From Ceratothoa steindachneri (taxonomy: Eukaryota; Arthropoda; Malacostraca; Isopoda; Cymothoidae), in contig OZ018329.1 in assembly GCA_963969495.1 (NCBI GenBank), positions 143,386,021 to 143,450,020 of the forward strand: DNA of 64,000 nt, in the 5' to 3' direction. Position 1 is the first letter of the stretch. Each line of letters starts with the position of its first letter. Below are positions 47,151 through 58,800 of the stretch, in pieces. The notes beneath the pieces were generated by a model. It made no database searches and had not been told where the DNA came from. It saw nothing but the letters and a program-made list of their open reading frames with translations. Both the position numbers and the translations under genes were made by a program.

Positions 47151-47234
<84 letters not shown>
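47151..47234. repeat. (TA)n microsatellite abutting the Tc1-like element
   Basis: About 84 bases of uninterrupted TA start within a base of the target duplication. Confidence 0.95.
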
Positions 47235-47237
<3 letters not shown>

Positions 47238-47699
47238 CATTCATACATTTGCCTTTTCGAAATGTTCTCCGGTTTATTGCCTGTTATTCTCATTTAGAAA
47301 GATATGTGATTTGTACATAGTCTTAATTCTAAGCAATACTTTATGGTGTAAACTTCTGTATTATTATAAATATGTACTTAAATTATAAAGAATTAAATAA
47401 AAATAAGCCACCTCAGAGATGAATAGTAAAGATAAAGAATAGAAACTCTAAAGTAAATGGTAAATATTAGTTTTTAGACATCTCTTCTAAGGAATTTAAT
47501 GTTACCTTTTCATAAGCATTTTTATGTGTATTTTAAATATCTGACACTCGTTTTTCCCGGAAATATATACTTTTCCCAAAATCTACTGAAGGTCCATAAT
47601 AGAAAGATTATGTATATCCAGCAAAAACTAGTTCCGGATCTGAAAAGTACACATGAAACTGCAGAAGAAAAAACACATTTACAAATTCATTTAAAAGAT
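47235..47699. other. No recognisable gene
   Basis: AT-rich. A plus-strand frame (47499-47756) runs into the CCTAA-like repeat and owes its end to it. Confidence 0.4.
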
Positions 47700-47885
47700 C
47701 AAGAATCAGAACCAGACCTAACCGAATCTCACCTAACCGAACCTAAACTAAACTGACGTAACCGAACTTAACCTAATCTAACTCAACCTAGCAAAACTTA
47801 ACCTAACCTAACCTAATCTAACCTAAACTAACTTAACCTAACTTAACCTAACCTTATCTTACCTTAACTTACCCTACCGTACCTT
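47700..47885. repeat. Degenerate CCTAA-type (TTAGG-like) repeat
   Basis: About 185 bases of variants of cctaa and acctaa, drifting to accttatctt and accgtacc at the right end. The pentamer matches the arthropod telomere repeat TTAGG read on the other strand. Its position among ordinary sequence implies an interstitial tract, not a chromosome end. Confidence 0.75.
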
Positions 47886-48484
47886 ATATTACCCTCAGTT
47901 TCTCGCTGAAACAAAGTTTTGCGCAGTAAACAGTTTATAAACAAAAGACTAGCACTTAGTCGAATCCGCGACTTAGAAAGCTACGTACACGTAAACACAC
48001 TCGCCAAAAGGATGCAAGTGTTTTTACTGCCTTTCAAATCTTTTACACTTATATTAAAGTAGAGAAATTTCGATCTTGCCTAAATTTACAATTCCTGCGG
48101 CATGTAGGGAGTTTAATAAATCGCGGGATTAAGGTGTGAGCCCTATATACTCGTACATATTTGTAAGGTGTAAATATGGTCCTAAAAGACCACATATTAT
48201 TTGGTATTGTGATTTACAACAACCACTTCACCCCATTCTACTATATCAACTGAAGAGACAGTCATGCGTGAACAGTCTGAAATATAACAAAGCATGTTAT
48301 TGGATAATCAGTCAACAGATGAATACGCAACTCATCTGCAAAGATAACATAGCATTTTATCGGTTAATTAGCCAGACCAAAAGTTGAAGATAATACGGCT
48401 AATGGTGCACAAAGATTCAAATTTAGCAAAATAATAACATATGTTCGCAAAAATCAATAAGTACGTTTGTCAGAGAGAGAAGAT
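47886..48484. other. No recognisable gene
   Basis: No conserved blocks seen between the CCTAA tract and the GC-rich block. Confidence 0.4.
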
Positions 48485-49578
48485 TACCCCCCGCCCCCGC
48501 AAGAATCCAACGTCTACCCATGGTGCTCAGGCAGCCCCAAGGGAGCAGCGAGAATTTCGCGCGGTCGGATGACCCCGGCGTTGATATGAAGAATGGTCGG
48601 CCAATCGAACACAAGAAGCCGCTTCAAGAATGTTGCGCAGCCATGTGACCCGTGTTTGGTTCCCATTCTCCCCAGTTGCATCACCTGATCGGCGCGAGAT
48701 CTATAGTGACGAGGAATTTCGCGTGAGCCTGTGATGATCGCCGAGAATATCCCCTCCCCCCTCGCGCGCCAAATCGAATGAGATCTCCGTGACCCTTTGG
48801 GAAGAATCTGGTGACCCGCTTCTCCTGAGGAGGTATAAATACTTCTGAGAAAGATTTGAGAAATTAGTACCATACAGCCCCTTCTAGCTTAGCAGCCACG
48901 TACAGTCTCGTACGCCTGACTCTGCCTCCGAACGGCTTTCAGCTACGAACGCGACGCGTCACCTCTCTACCCGGCCTCGCATATCCAAAAGCCAGAGTTC
49001 TCGCTCGACAGACGATAGGCACAGACAGGCCTCTATCACTCGAGTATCGACTTCGTTTTCATCTGTAGAACTCCCTCGTTCATTTCTTAGCCCGGTTAAA
49101 AAAGAAGGAATTTTGCAAGGGGCACTTTGCAGAGCTCCGCTTCCTCATCGTCTCCCAAAGCCTCCAGTAGAATTAGGTTTAAGTGAGTCTCCCCGTTATT
49201 TGCACTCTTCATTTTTTCCTGGAAGCAATCACCGTACATCCTTTCTCAGACACTCGTCTCTGTTAAGCTATTTGTAACCCACCCTCCCCTGTTTGGTACC
49301 CCGAGTCTCTTCTTTTTTATTTTCATTAATTTACTTTTGCTAAGAATATTTTCTTCGTATATGTTAAAGTTATTTTTCTACAATCAGTTTATCTACACTC
49401 CGAACCTCTAAGAATTGATTACTTAGGCCAACCGCAATCGACCTTGATTAATTTACCCTGGAACTGTGATCTATATCGCAATTTCTGGCGTGCTTGCTTC
49501 CCCCGTCACCGCAGAATCAATACACGCGAGAATCAACTTTCGACTCTACGACAAAAATTATATAATTCTGGTGTAACG
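48485..49578 (+). promoter_or_regulatory. GC-rich LTR-like or promoter-like block with C-run and TATA box
   Basis: A C-rich run (accccccgcccccgc) at 48485 opens a GC-rich segment. TATAAATA lies at 48834-48841, followed by a C- and T-rich leader up to about 49300 that contains no long open frame. At 49570-49590 the sequence ggtgtaacg is followed by tttggggtcgcc, which resembles an LTR end next to a primer-binding site. I therefore favour an LTR of about 1.1 kb, without recognisable pol beyond it. A host gene promoter with a non-coding first exon is the alternative. Confidence 0.4.
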
Positions 49579-51774
49579 TTTGGGGTCGCCATACGATAAC
49601 GTTATTATTAATTTGCGGAAGTTGACAAAGGTGAATGTCATTTTAAGATTTAAAAACTTTTATATCTTTAAAAATTCAAAGATCTTTAATGTATTTAAAC
49701 GTATATTATCCAAAAATATTAACCACCAAAGAAAGGCTTATTTATGTTTGCCTTTACTACTTTGCAAGTAAATCTCTACGTGAGGGATTTACTCCGACCT
49801 TTTTTGGCTGGGTAATTTTATAGATGATTTTTTTTAACTAATTTAACCCGCCCTAATTTTACAAATTCCAGATAAGTATCAATAAGTTATATATAAAGTC
49901 ATAAGCCCCAAAATAGTCATAGAAACCAATTTATTTATACCGTAGAAAAGTTTATCAATCTAAAAGTTAACCTTGTCGTGAAGGGCTATATTTCATTGAA
50001 ACTCTTTTTCTCTACTTAATCTTTATTATTTCTGTAAGTTTTTATGTTTCTGATCTCATATCCGTTATTATTGCTCTATGGAAATTATCGGTTTAGAATG
50101 TATCTATTTTTACTTGGCGAGTAGAAAAGAGATTCTATTATATTTTGTAAAATTATTCATTATTTGGTCTGAAAAGTCCTGAATTATTTTCACTATTAAT
50201 TTATTTGAGAACCAAATGTATATGACTATTAGAATACCAAACAATACTTACTACTTAGGAAATGAAGATGGTCTCAACTTGTTCCACATTAAAGAAGTGT
50301 AAATTTGATTTAATATTAGGACACTATATTAAAGGATAGTATAAAAACTTGTGAGATAACTAGAGTGTATAAGCAACCTCTAATTGAGCACGAAAAATCC
50401 AGTCAATCTCCAAGGGAACACAGTTTACCACAAAAACACCCAATGGAGGTTAGTCTACCTAAATTAAGTTAAGATTTTTATGCAGATTTTCTCAATGACA
50501 TATTTATGATTACAATTGATACCTTTGACATTTAAAATTCACAGAAGTTTGCTTACATCATTGGCCTAATAAGGGTGATGAGCTTAAACATTTAGATTGA
50601 TTATAATCTCAGCTAACGAGTGTTTCATTACATAAAAGTTTCTAAATATCTTCCGCAGACAAACGTAAAATCATCATATAATATTTTCAACTTTGCTGAT
50701 ACCAATCACAATGCACAGTCACTTGGTAAATGTTTCGCTGTTTAGGAAATAAAATGAAAGGGAAGGTAGAAGATGAGAGCCAGCGAAAGTTTCGCCAAAC
50801 TACCCCTTACCTTTTCTTCGCTCTCTCCCGAGCCATAAATATGATTCGGAGGGAGTAGCGAGGTGGCAAGGGGACGGATAGACAGATGAAGAGTAAATAT
50901 TAGAGATATTCCCCGTAAGGCTCGAAATATAAAAGTAGATTTCACAGGTGATATAGGTGGTTGATGAATATACTGGCTCACGTGAGTTCTGAAACACGGT
51001 GTGTATTTTATCCTTGCCCATTTCTAATTTACTCTAGTACCCGTCTTATAAATAAACTGTTCACACTGTAAGGTGTGAAAGATAAAAGAAATGCAGCAAA
51101 GATAAAAAGAATTCAGCTTTTATTTGGAGGTTTTCTCTTCTTCTATTTGTTATAAATAATTTTTCTTTGTTTACAATTCTCTGCAGTTTAATATTGTTAG
51201 ATTTCTAGATTGTGTACATAGGGATAACTGTGTACACCATCGCTGACTTGATAATAGCTTGGTATATCTTAATTTTGCTTTCCCGCTTCAGTAATAGAAC
51301 TCTGTAGTAAAGAATCAACTCTCTTTTTCCTCTAAAGACTCATACCGTTAGGTGCTTGCGGTACCCCCCTGTTTTGTTTATCCTTATCTTAGCACTTTAT
51401 GCTCTTTACTATATCTGTAGCTTTTATCTTCAAAGAAGATATTTCGGCCTTTTGCTGAACATCAGAATGATCTTAAACTTGTTCCTGTTCATACTGATTG
51501 TCCATTGTCTATCGTATTCGTTAGTCTCTCCTATCTCTGCTGCCATAAATCCGGCTCGTATATAGCTATTTTGTAAGTAAATACGACGATTTGCATGAGC
51601 TGAGCGAGGTGGATGTTGTGGCACCCATGAAAGAAGCGTAGTTGGATGTCTTAGGTATACACTGAGTATAACGTTGGACTAAAACAAACCACCTGAGGAA
51701 GGCAAGTTTTAAGTTTAAATACTATCAATGATGATTTTTGAATGCATATGTTTCCTTCACATACTCACAGAGTA
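49579..51774. other. No recognisable gene
   Basis: No gag or pol motif follows the putative LTR end, and no other family is recognised. The frames seen are short and compositional. Confidence 0.45.
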
Positions 51775-53530
51775 GGCTTTCTTATATTGCAATCGCCTTG
51801 TTTACACCTTGTCGAATGCTTTCAAAACGATCTTGCAGGCGATATCTACAATGGAGTTTTCTTTATTTGCTTTAGTTATTTTCTCCGTGAAAATATGAGA
51901 ACCAACACTTTGTTTATTATCTTCATTAAGCCAAATTGTTCCTTGTTTATAAATGCATTTTCCTCCAGTTGTTGACTCAGTCGGGAAATAAACGGGGTTA
52001 AAACAAGTATTTAAGAGTATTCCTATTTCATTTAATATGTTGTCGGACCATTCTTCGTAATTCATATTGTAGAGTCATGATCTTCCTGGTTCTTTCTGCT
52101 CAAATGTGATTATATTGCAATCACCACTAGCTTGGTGATCTTAGCGTCGATATCACCGTAGGTGTCACTTCTTGCATCGGCAAAAAGGTGGGGATGTGTT
52201 ATATTTCGATATTTTTGTAACGCGAGTCGATTATATTAAGTTCGATCAATGTCAAAACATTCATTTTCCTCTGCGTTTGAAAATTTTCTTCGAATGTTCA
52301 TTGAGTATGAAATTAAACCTACATTCGTTTTCTATATTGTTTCATTGGTTGTCATTTATTTTCATTTTTCTTTTTCTTGCTTTGTTTTTTATTTGAATTA
52401 TAATTCTACAAAAATCCTTTACAAGGGCATTAATTTCAATCATTCGTATTGTTTCTATTTAAATGCTTCCCCTTTTCTTATACTTAATTTCCGTAGTCAG
52501 TTTTTGTTGTTTTTTTGGCGTGTAACACCCACATTTATCCGATACTTTTATTTGTTCCGATATTTCACCTAATATTCTGTTCTTCTGAACCATTTCGAGC
52601 CTCCAAATAGAAGTTTTAATCGTCATATAGCCACATTTGAGTATTGCTATTTCGTTTAACGCTTGCATCGAGCTGTTAATTTTTTATAGTTCTGTATCTA
52701 TTTATTCTAAGGCTACTGCTTCCAGTTGTTCTGGTAAATAAGTGCCTAGTTCTGTTCTATTTCTCTCCCAGTTCCCACTGAGGCATGCTTTCTTACCTTC
52801 ACGGTGATCTGTATTGTTCTATAGCTGATTGTGAAGATGATGCTTTGTTATCTTTGCGCGGTGTGTCATTAGGCTAAATTTAAAAGTTATGGGGGAGATA
52901 ATTGCTTTCGAGGCAGATGATGTCTAATTTTAAGGCAGTGCTCCCTGATACATTAATTGAATAATCAGGTCCTATGCCCATGAATATCACCGGGTTTTTA
53001 TTATTAAAGATGTTTGTAAAGTTGTTAATCGGCACATGGTTTGTTTTTACAAAGATGTTAATTTCCTAAAGGTGTACTGATGTTTGATATCTCCAGTTTT
53101 ATTTTTACAGCGAAATATGACTATTCTAGTTATTCGCGAGTTCGGTATTCATGATCTTCCTGATCACGATAGCGGCTTCATCGTGTTGTTACTCCGCCGG
53201 ATTTAACGCGTGACGTCTTAGTTCCAAATCTTTATCTCATCGTTGTAAAGGTTGAATCTGTGGTCCGAAATTAAAATCATGTCTGGATAAATTTTTCTGA
53301 AAAATCTTTTAATAAATCTCCTTCTTTTAATTTCCTTGATTGCTTTTTAGTTCTAAAATCTTCATCTTTGTATCATTCATAGTTATTGGTATTTTTTCTA
53401 TCCATTTCCCGTCCTTTGATCCTTTTTTTCTGTATGTAACAATATATGGTTATTGCTTCAGATTTTGGGATTGCTTCTATATTTCGTCTGTCCATTTTAA
53501 TGGTTCGTCTTTGTTCGTCGATGGGTGAGC
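51775..53530 (-). pseudogene. Jockey/I-like LINE remnant (endonuclease and RT blocks)
   Basis: The minus strand from 53310 down shows DMILISDHRFNLYNDEIKIW, EAAIVIRK at about 53185, INNFTNIFNNKNPVIFMG at about 53025-52970, then GPDYSINVSGSTALKLDII, the pattern of an apurinic-type endonuclease with an internal deletion after FMGD. Toward lower coordinates, 52065-51802 encodes EEWSDNILNEIGILLNTCF, a INKEQFGL block in another frame, and SVGSHIFTEKITKANKENSIVDIACKIVLKAFDKV, a reverse transcriptase palm with its catalytic aspartate. The YADD block and C-terminus are absent. Upstream 53530-53400 has coding-like sequence that may be part of the first ORF. Clade placement is tentative. Confidence 0.75.
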
Positions 53531-54391
53531 AAGGTTGAAAAATTTCTCCCTTAGGGTCAGTTTCTAACCTAATTTAACTTTAAGAATGAAACATAAATTA
53601 TGTTGCAATTTAGTGCAAGCCCAAAACCACACATTTCTTCTGGGACGGGTTAGAAAGATGAAAACACCATCATGATTTATTAGACCTATAAGGAAACAAG
53701 ATTAGAATCTAAAAGAGTTGAAAATTTTCGTCTGTGTTTTAAATCTTTATATAATTTTTTACTAAATCGTTTTAAATATTCATCTTCCTTGCCAAGATAT
53801 CCAGTATAGGTATTTTATCTTGTTCATCTGTAGAAAAGTAAAATAGAAGCACGATTATGCACAAAAGTCTAAGAGAACTAAAAATAAAATGAAGATGTAC
53901 TGTTTCCTTAGATGACTACAGCTCTCTAACAAATGCGGATATTAGGAATTAATACAAATGTTGATAATGTAGTGGATTCATGAACGTAGTAGTACTTGTA
54001 AAGTGTCTGAAATTCTGCATGATAATAGAGGTGTAGATACGTTGATGTAGCGATTCATGGATTTAAAATATTAGGTGATCCGGAATGTTTGCTGGGTTGA
54101 ATAAATTAAAAATTATATACTTTTAAGCAAGTATATCTATTATAAAGATTCCATTTTTTTACCAACTTTCCTTATATGAAAAGTTTAAAAAAAGAAAGGG
54201 AATTCCTATAAAATATCCCTATAAAAAGATTTATGAGGTAAAATGCACTTTCCCTAATAAGCGACAACTGAGGACGGGGAGAATTTAATTCATTGAATAA
54301 GACCAGGCGAGTCTATTAGCAGAAATAAAGAAGCCAATTTAGTAACAAAAACTACAATGTACACAGTGATAGTATGTGATGGGTATAGCAA
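53531..54391. other. No recognisable gene
   Basis: AT-rich, no conserved blocks seen. Confidence 0.45.
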
Positions 54392-54580
54392 TTAGCAGAC
54401 ACTTTCGCAACGCATCGGGCAGGCCTGGGGGACACTCTTCTTCCACGCCAAAAATGTGACTGTATAAAATGGACAATCTAAAACACCCCCTTGTGCGTCC
54501 CGGATCAAGTGTGAAGGTTGCTCTTCACTACCATACAAACCGAAAACGATCAGTGCCCAAATTGCAGTTTTCCTTACCAT
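54392..54580 (-). CDS. Candidate small secreted cysteine-containing peptide
   Basis: ATG at 54580 opens a 62-residue frame ending with TAA at 54392. The first 20 residues (MVRKTAIWALIVFGLYGSEE) look like a signal peptide: two basic residues followed by a hydrophobic core and a G-S-type end. The rest ends in a cysteine-rich tail, with four cysteines at about residues 36, 54, 58 and 62. The frame extends upstream to 54649 with another ATG, but the second start gives the signal-like N-terminus. The start ATGGTAAGG also contains a splice-donor-like GTAAGG, so it may be an exon border. No family is recognised, and the frame could be chance. Confidence 0.25.
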   Translation of the reverse strand: MVRKTAIWALIVFGLYGSEEQPSHLIRDAQGGVLDCPFYTVTFLAWKKSVPQACPMRCESVC

Positions 54581-55064
54581 TATATTATATAGCGCGAACA
54601 CTATAGTCCCCGTGAACCGGACATCTAAACGGTAATGTAAAATAACCAATCGATTAAATAATTATTTTTATTTTTCCTAAGCAACAAAAATTTTAAGAAT
54701 TACAACACCAATAGCTAAATAATGGTAAATCTTAATAAATTAGGTCGAAGTTGGTATGGTAGGAGTTGGCAGGCTTTTTTTACATTATTTTCACATTTAA
54801 TAAGTCCTTAAATAATGTGATAATAGGGTCTTGATTAATGGACCAACCCTGTCCATATGATCGGTAATACAAAACTATCTTAAATATTGTGAAGGTCGTT
54901 ATGAAATATTCATAAACAAACAAAGCGTTTATTTATCATTAAAAAATTAGTGCAAATAAAAGGATTGAGTGAAACTTGCCCTCTTCTGAGTAATCATGAT
55001 TTTAAATGGTAGGAGGTGTAGATAAATGGCTACCTTAAGCATCCTGGAAGAGTATAGGTACATT
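54581..55064. other. No recognisable gene
   Basis: AT-rich spacer before the GC-rich block at 55.07 kb. Confidence 0.4.
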
Positions 55065-55490
55065 AAAGCCCCCCCTTACCCCTCATGAGGAGAAGCGTGG
55101 GAAAGGTAGCCGGCGAATAACCATAACTACTTACCCTGTTTGATCTCCCCACCGCTGTGGGCAGTTGGAGCTAACATCTGTTTAAGCCGACCACAGAAGG
55201 TCCCTAAACGACGCTCTAACGATCCAATTACCTACGAGACCCATAAGCCCGTGGTTATAGAAACAAAAGCGGTGCGAGTCAAAAGGCACGCCAAGTAGCG
55301 GTGCGGTTGCGAGCCTCTAATTAGCGAGCTGACTTGGGCACCCCAGTGCCACCTCAGCAATTCTCGCTCTTACCATGCTAACTTACCATTCGCGTACCCG
55401 CCTCCCCCCCCCCTTTGCCTCTGTGGCCTGGTCACTTTCTCATTAAGATGTGGCGGCAATCCGCCTATAAATAAGCCCCGCAAAGAAAGA
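55065..55490 (+). promoter_or_regulatory. GC-rich LTR-like or promoter-like block with C-runs and TATA box
   Basis: The block opens with a C run at about 55070 and has a second at about 55404-55413. TATAAATA is at 55466-55473 within ccgcctataaataagccccgc. The tandem repeat starts about 25 bases downstream of the TATA box, so the transcription start would fall at the first repeat copy. The architecture matches the blocks at 26.7 and 48.5 kb although the sequences do not align by eye. Confidence 0.4.
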
Positions 55491-55495
55491 GACAG

Positions 55496-55843
55496 GATTA
55501 TTATCACAAGTCGATACGCCAGAGTAGGATTAGTTCGTGAAGATCGATCCTTCGGCCAGACAAGAAGATTATTATCAGAAGTCGATACGCCAGAGTAGGA
55601 TTAGTTCGTGAAGATCGACCCTTTGGCCAGACAAGAAGATTATTATCAGAAGTCGATACGCCAGAGTAGGATTAGTTCGTGAAGATCGATCCTCCGGCCA
55701 GACAAGAAGATTATTAGAAGTCGATACGCCAGAAGAAAGATTAGTTCGTGAAGATCGATCTTTTAGCCAGACAAGAAGATTAGAAGTCGATACGCCAGAA
55801 GAAGGGTTAGTTTGTGAAGATCGATCCTTCCGCCATACAAGAC
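55496..55843. repeat. Five-copy 71-bp tandem repeat just after a TATA box
   Basis: Copies start at 55496, 55567, 55638, 55709 and 55778. The consensus order is gattattatca, gaagtcgatacgccaga, g(t/a)aggattagttcgtg, aagatcgatcc, and ttcggccagacaagaa. The first three copies are nearly identical; the fourth and fifth have lost bases after gatta and carry more changes. A sixth, strongly diverged unit may follow to about 55895. The open frame on the minus strand across it is a by-product of the repeat. Confidence 0.95.
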
Positions 55844-55895
55844 TATTTCCGTGAGAAACAATAGGATCAGATTGAGAAAATCGATCCACCTCTTT

Positions 55896-58800
55896 TCGGG
55901 CCGTATTCACCTAAATAGTCAAGCTTTATATCGGTGCCATACCAAAGAATCATTTACAGACGGCTGAGAAGTCTGACTGAAGAAAAGCAAAGCCGCTCAC
56001 CCTCGAGTGACTCTCACATCTCAAGCTTCGTAGGAGTGAGAGGAGAAGAACCCAGCCCAAACGAGCTCCCGTTCTTTAATTACGTTGAAGAATCAGCCCC
56101 CTCTACGAAGAAAATTCAACCATCGGACACAACCCTCCAAAGCGAGAGATAAGTCCTCCAGCGACATCCGGCAATCCATAATACCTTCTGTCATGTGAGT
56201 TATAAAGTTCATTTATATTCATATTGCGATAGTAGAAGTTTAGTACGCATCACGTTTTAAAAGGGAAGTAGAAACCATTGTTCTTGAACCTAGGTCATAT
56301 GTGTTTGTAGACGAGGGTACGTTAATTTGATGTTTAACGCTAATCAAATAGAGTCGCGATTGAAATACTAATCGGCAATTGGTATGTTTACGGGAAGCCT
56401 ATTTGTTTATTTTTGTCAGTTGTAAACGTGCGAAGGGTTTACATGTCAAAGATAGAAATGGGTTAACTCTTGGTTTGTTATAGTTAGGGGTTTCATTAAA
56501 AATACATGTTTATTCTGGTAGATATCTGGTATTTCCTCTTATCCTTACGTGCTTAAAATAGCTCTTCCTTAAGAACAAGACTACTGAATTAGCACTCTTA
56601 GAACAAAGCCTACTTCATTATAGAAGTAACTCGCGCATCACAAAGCATACCTCTTCAAAAAGCGTGTGAAAGCGTGATCAAAACAGAGCGCCATACTACG
56701 ACAGGAGTAAAAATGTTGAGGAAACACGATTATTCTCACATAATCTAGGATTTGTCTCTATATTTACCTTTTAGACAAGGTGCAAATAATGGTCCTGGCA
56801 AATATATTCTTGATCATACTACGTAGATTAAATGAAAGAATAGAATAAATTGATGAAAATATGTTAATAGCCATTTCCTAAAATCTTCCACAATGATTCT
56901 TTAGTGATTCAATTTTAGAGAAAATCTTAACACGTTCATCACAATTTGAAACCCATTTGTCACATGATGTTAGTATAATTTATATCCCTCCTCATGTTTT
57001 TATCAAGCTTATGTGTTAAAGGTTAAAAAAAGTAAGAAGTTCCCATTTTACTTTTTGTATAATTAAAATACCAGTGTCAAAATCGGAGGCATAGTATTAA
57101 TACGATGGTTTACCGCAAGAAGTAAAGCTATTTATACAAATTCTAGCTGATTAAAAGAAAGTACTAATACAAGAGGGAGTCTGAATTGGAAAATAAAGTT
57201 TCTTAGCTAATTACATTCAGTAATGATATGAAATATTCAAGGGTCGCCCTTGCCTTAAATCAGGTGACACAATGTACGAAGGAAGTAAAGTTCCAACATT
57301 TGACCCCCTTTTGTAATTACTATGTTATCCATTGATATGCTCTTGCTGTCAATTATGGAAACAAGAGTTTCGAATTATTGCCAAATATAATAAGCAGTGA
57401 TATATCTGGTGTGCTAGTAAGTTCGTTGCTATTTTTGACCTTCGAAAATTATTTAGACGGTACATAAAATAAAAAGTCCACTACCAAAGTGTTTACAAGC
57501 ATTGCCGAATTTTTCCTTACAAAATATATCATAACTATGCCCTTTAATGAATTTATATTTAATAGACAAGAGAAACGATTGTAAATCCCCCCAAAAGAGG
57601 ATAAAGTAAAGTATCACTGGAAACAACCCGATGTATAATAACATAAATAAAATCGAATCTGGAAAACATGCATTTGTGCATAGAAGCTTAATGTATGAGA
57701 ATCTACCAAATGACCAAGAAAGTTCCTTTGGTTATACTTATTTAACATGAAGGATAAAAAGAAAAAAAAGATTAAAATAACTAAATATATCATAAAAAAT
57801 AGCTTCCTTCCTTTTTAAATCCCCTCTGAAATAATATACTTACTTTGACTTTTGAATATAATGCCTCAGGTTTTAAAACCGAAATTAGTGAACATTCACT
57901 TCGTCTACGTCGTCCAGAGAATCTTTTTAGGTTAATCTGATTGTAAAAATAAAAAAAGGAAGTATACGCTGCCCAACAGCGAAGAATTCAATATATACCT
58001 ATGGGATCAGTAGTCCCAAGTACAGAGAGAGATGCCATGAATACTCAAAATTTAGGAATTGTCAAATCGGCCATGCTCGCAGGTATGTATCCTTGAATTA
58101 CCGGGATTAACCCTTTAATATCCGGAAAGTTAAAATACAATAACATTTTTACAGTATCTAAACTTAAGCCTAGGGTCTTATAGGTTTTATACCTAAATTA
58201 ATTTTATTATTGAGAGGAGAATTTTGAAAGGGCGAATTGGCATAATAATTACTAAGATTAAACCATGCTTAGATCACGATTAACTGATGCTCTTCATAAT
58301 TATAGGTGAATATGGCTTTGGTGTGAGTCGCCAAAAATATGCTAAGGTAAAATATTGAAGAAAGTTGTCTATCAATAGGAACTAGCTACTTGTGACCTGA
58401 AAAAATCTATTAAGAGCCAACATATTCTTCCAACATAGAAAACGAGAACAATCCTTATCAACTTCTTCAAATATTGTCTGTGTTATTTTGTATATATGCT
58501 GTTAAGATGAAAGTATATTGCATGATTCATGACATGAAATGAAATAAATTGTTAAATATAAGCTCTAGTTTAATCGTTTAAAATGATCCTTTTGGCCGCA
58601 CAATCATTAACTACTTTCAAAGTATTAAGAAAATATTCCGTACAAACACCATCATGTGACAGATAGTGGATTTTTAATCTACTTTATAAAGCTCGTTGAA
58701 AATAATTTTTAGTGACGGGTATTTTTCTGTAAAGCAGGTCATCTTAATATGAAGTCTGGTCCAAGCTACGGCATAATAGTCTGGTAGGTGAAAGTACTTA

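Noticed and set aside
51742..52572. Plus-strand frames across 51.7-52.6 kb
   Set aside because: They are opposite-strand shadows of the LINE remnant that reads on the minus strand.
55575..55910. 111-residue minus-strand frame with internal repeats
   Set aside because: It is the translation of the 71-bp tandem array; the repeat in the peptide simply follows the DNA repeat.
55934..56152. 72-residue frame after the 71-bp repeat as a gene start
   Set aside because: The frame has no ATG at its start (it opens with GTG) and no recognised motif; mentioned only as a possible leader.
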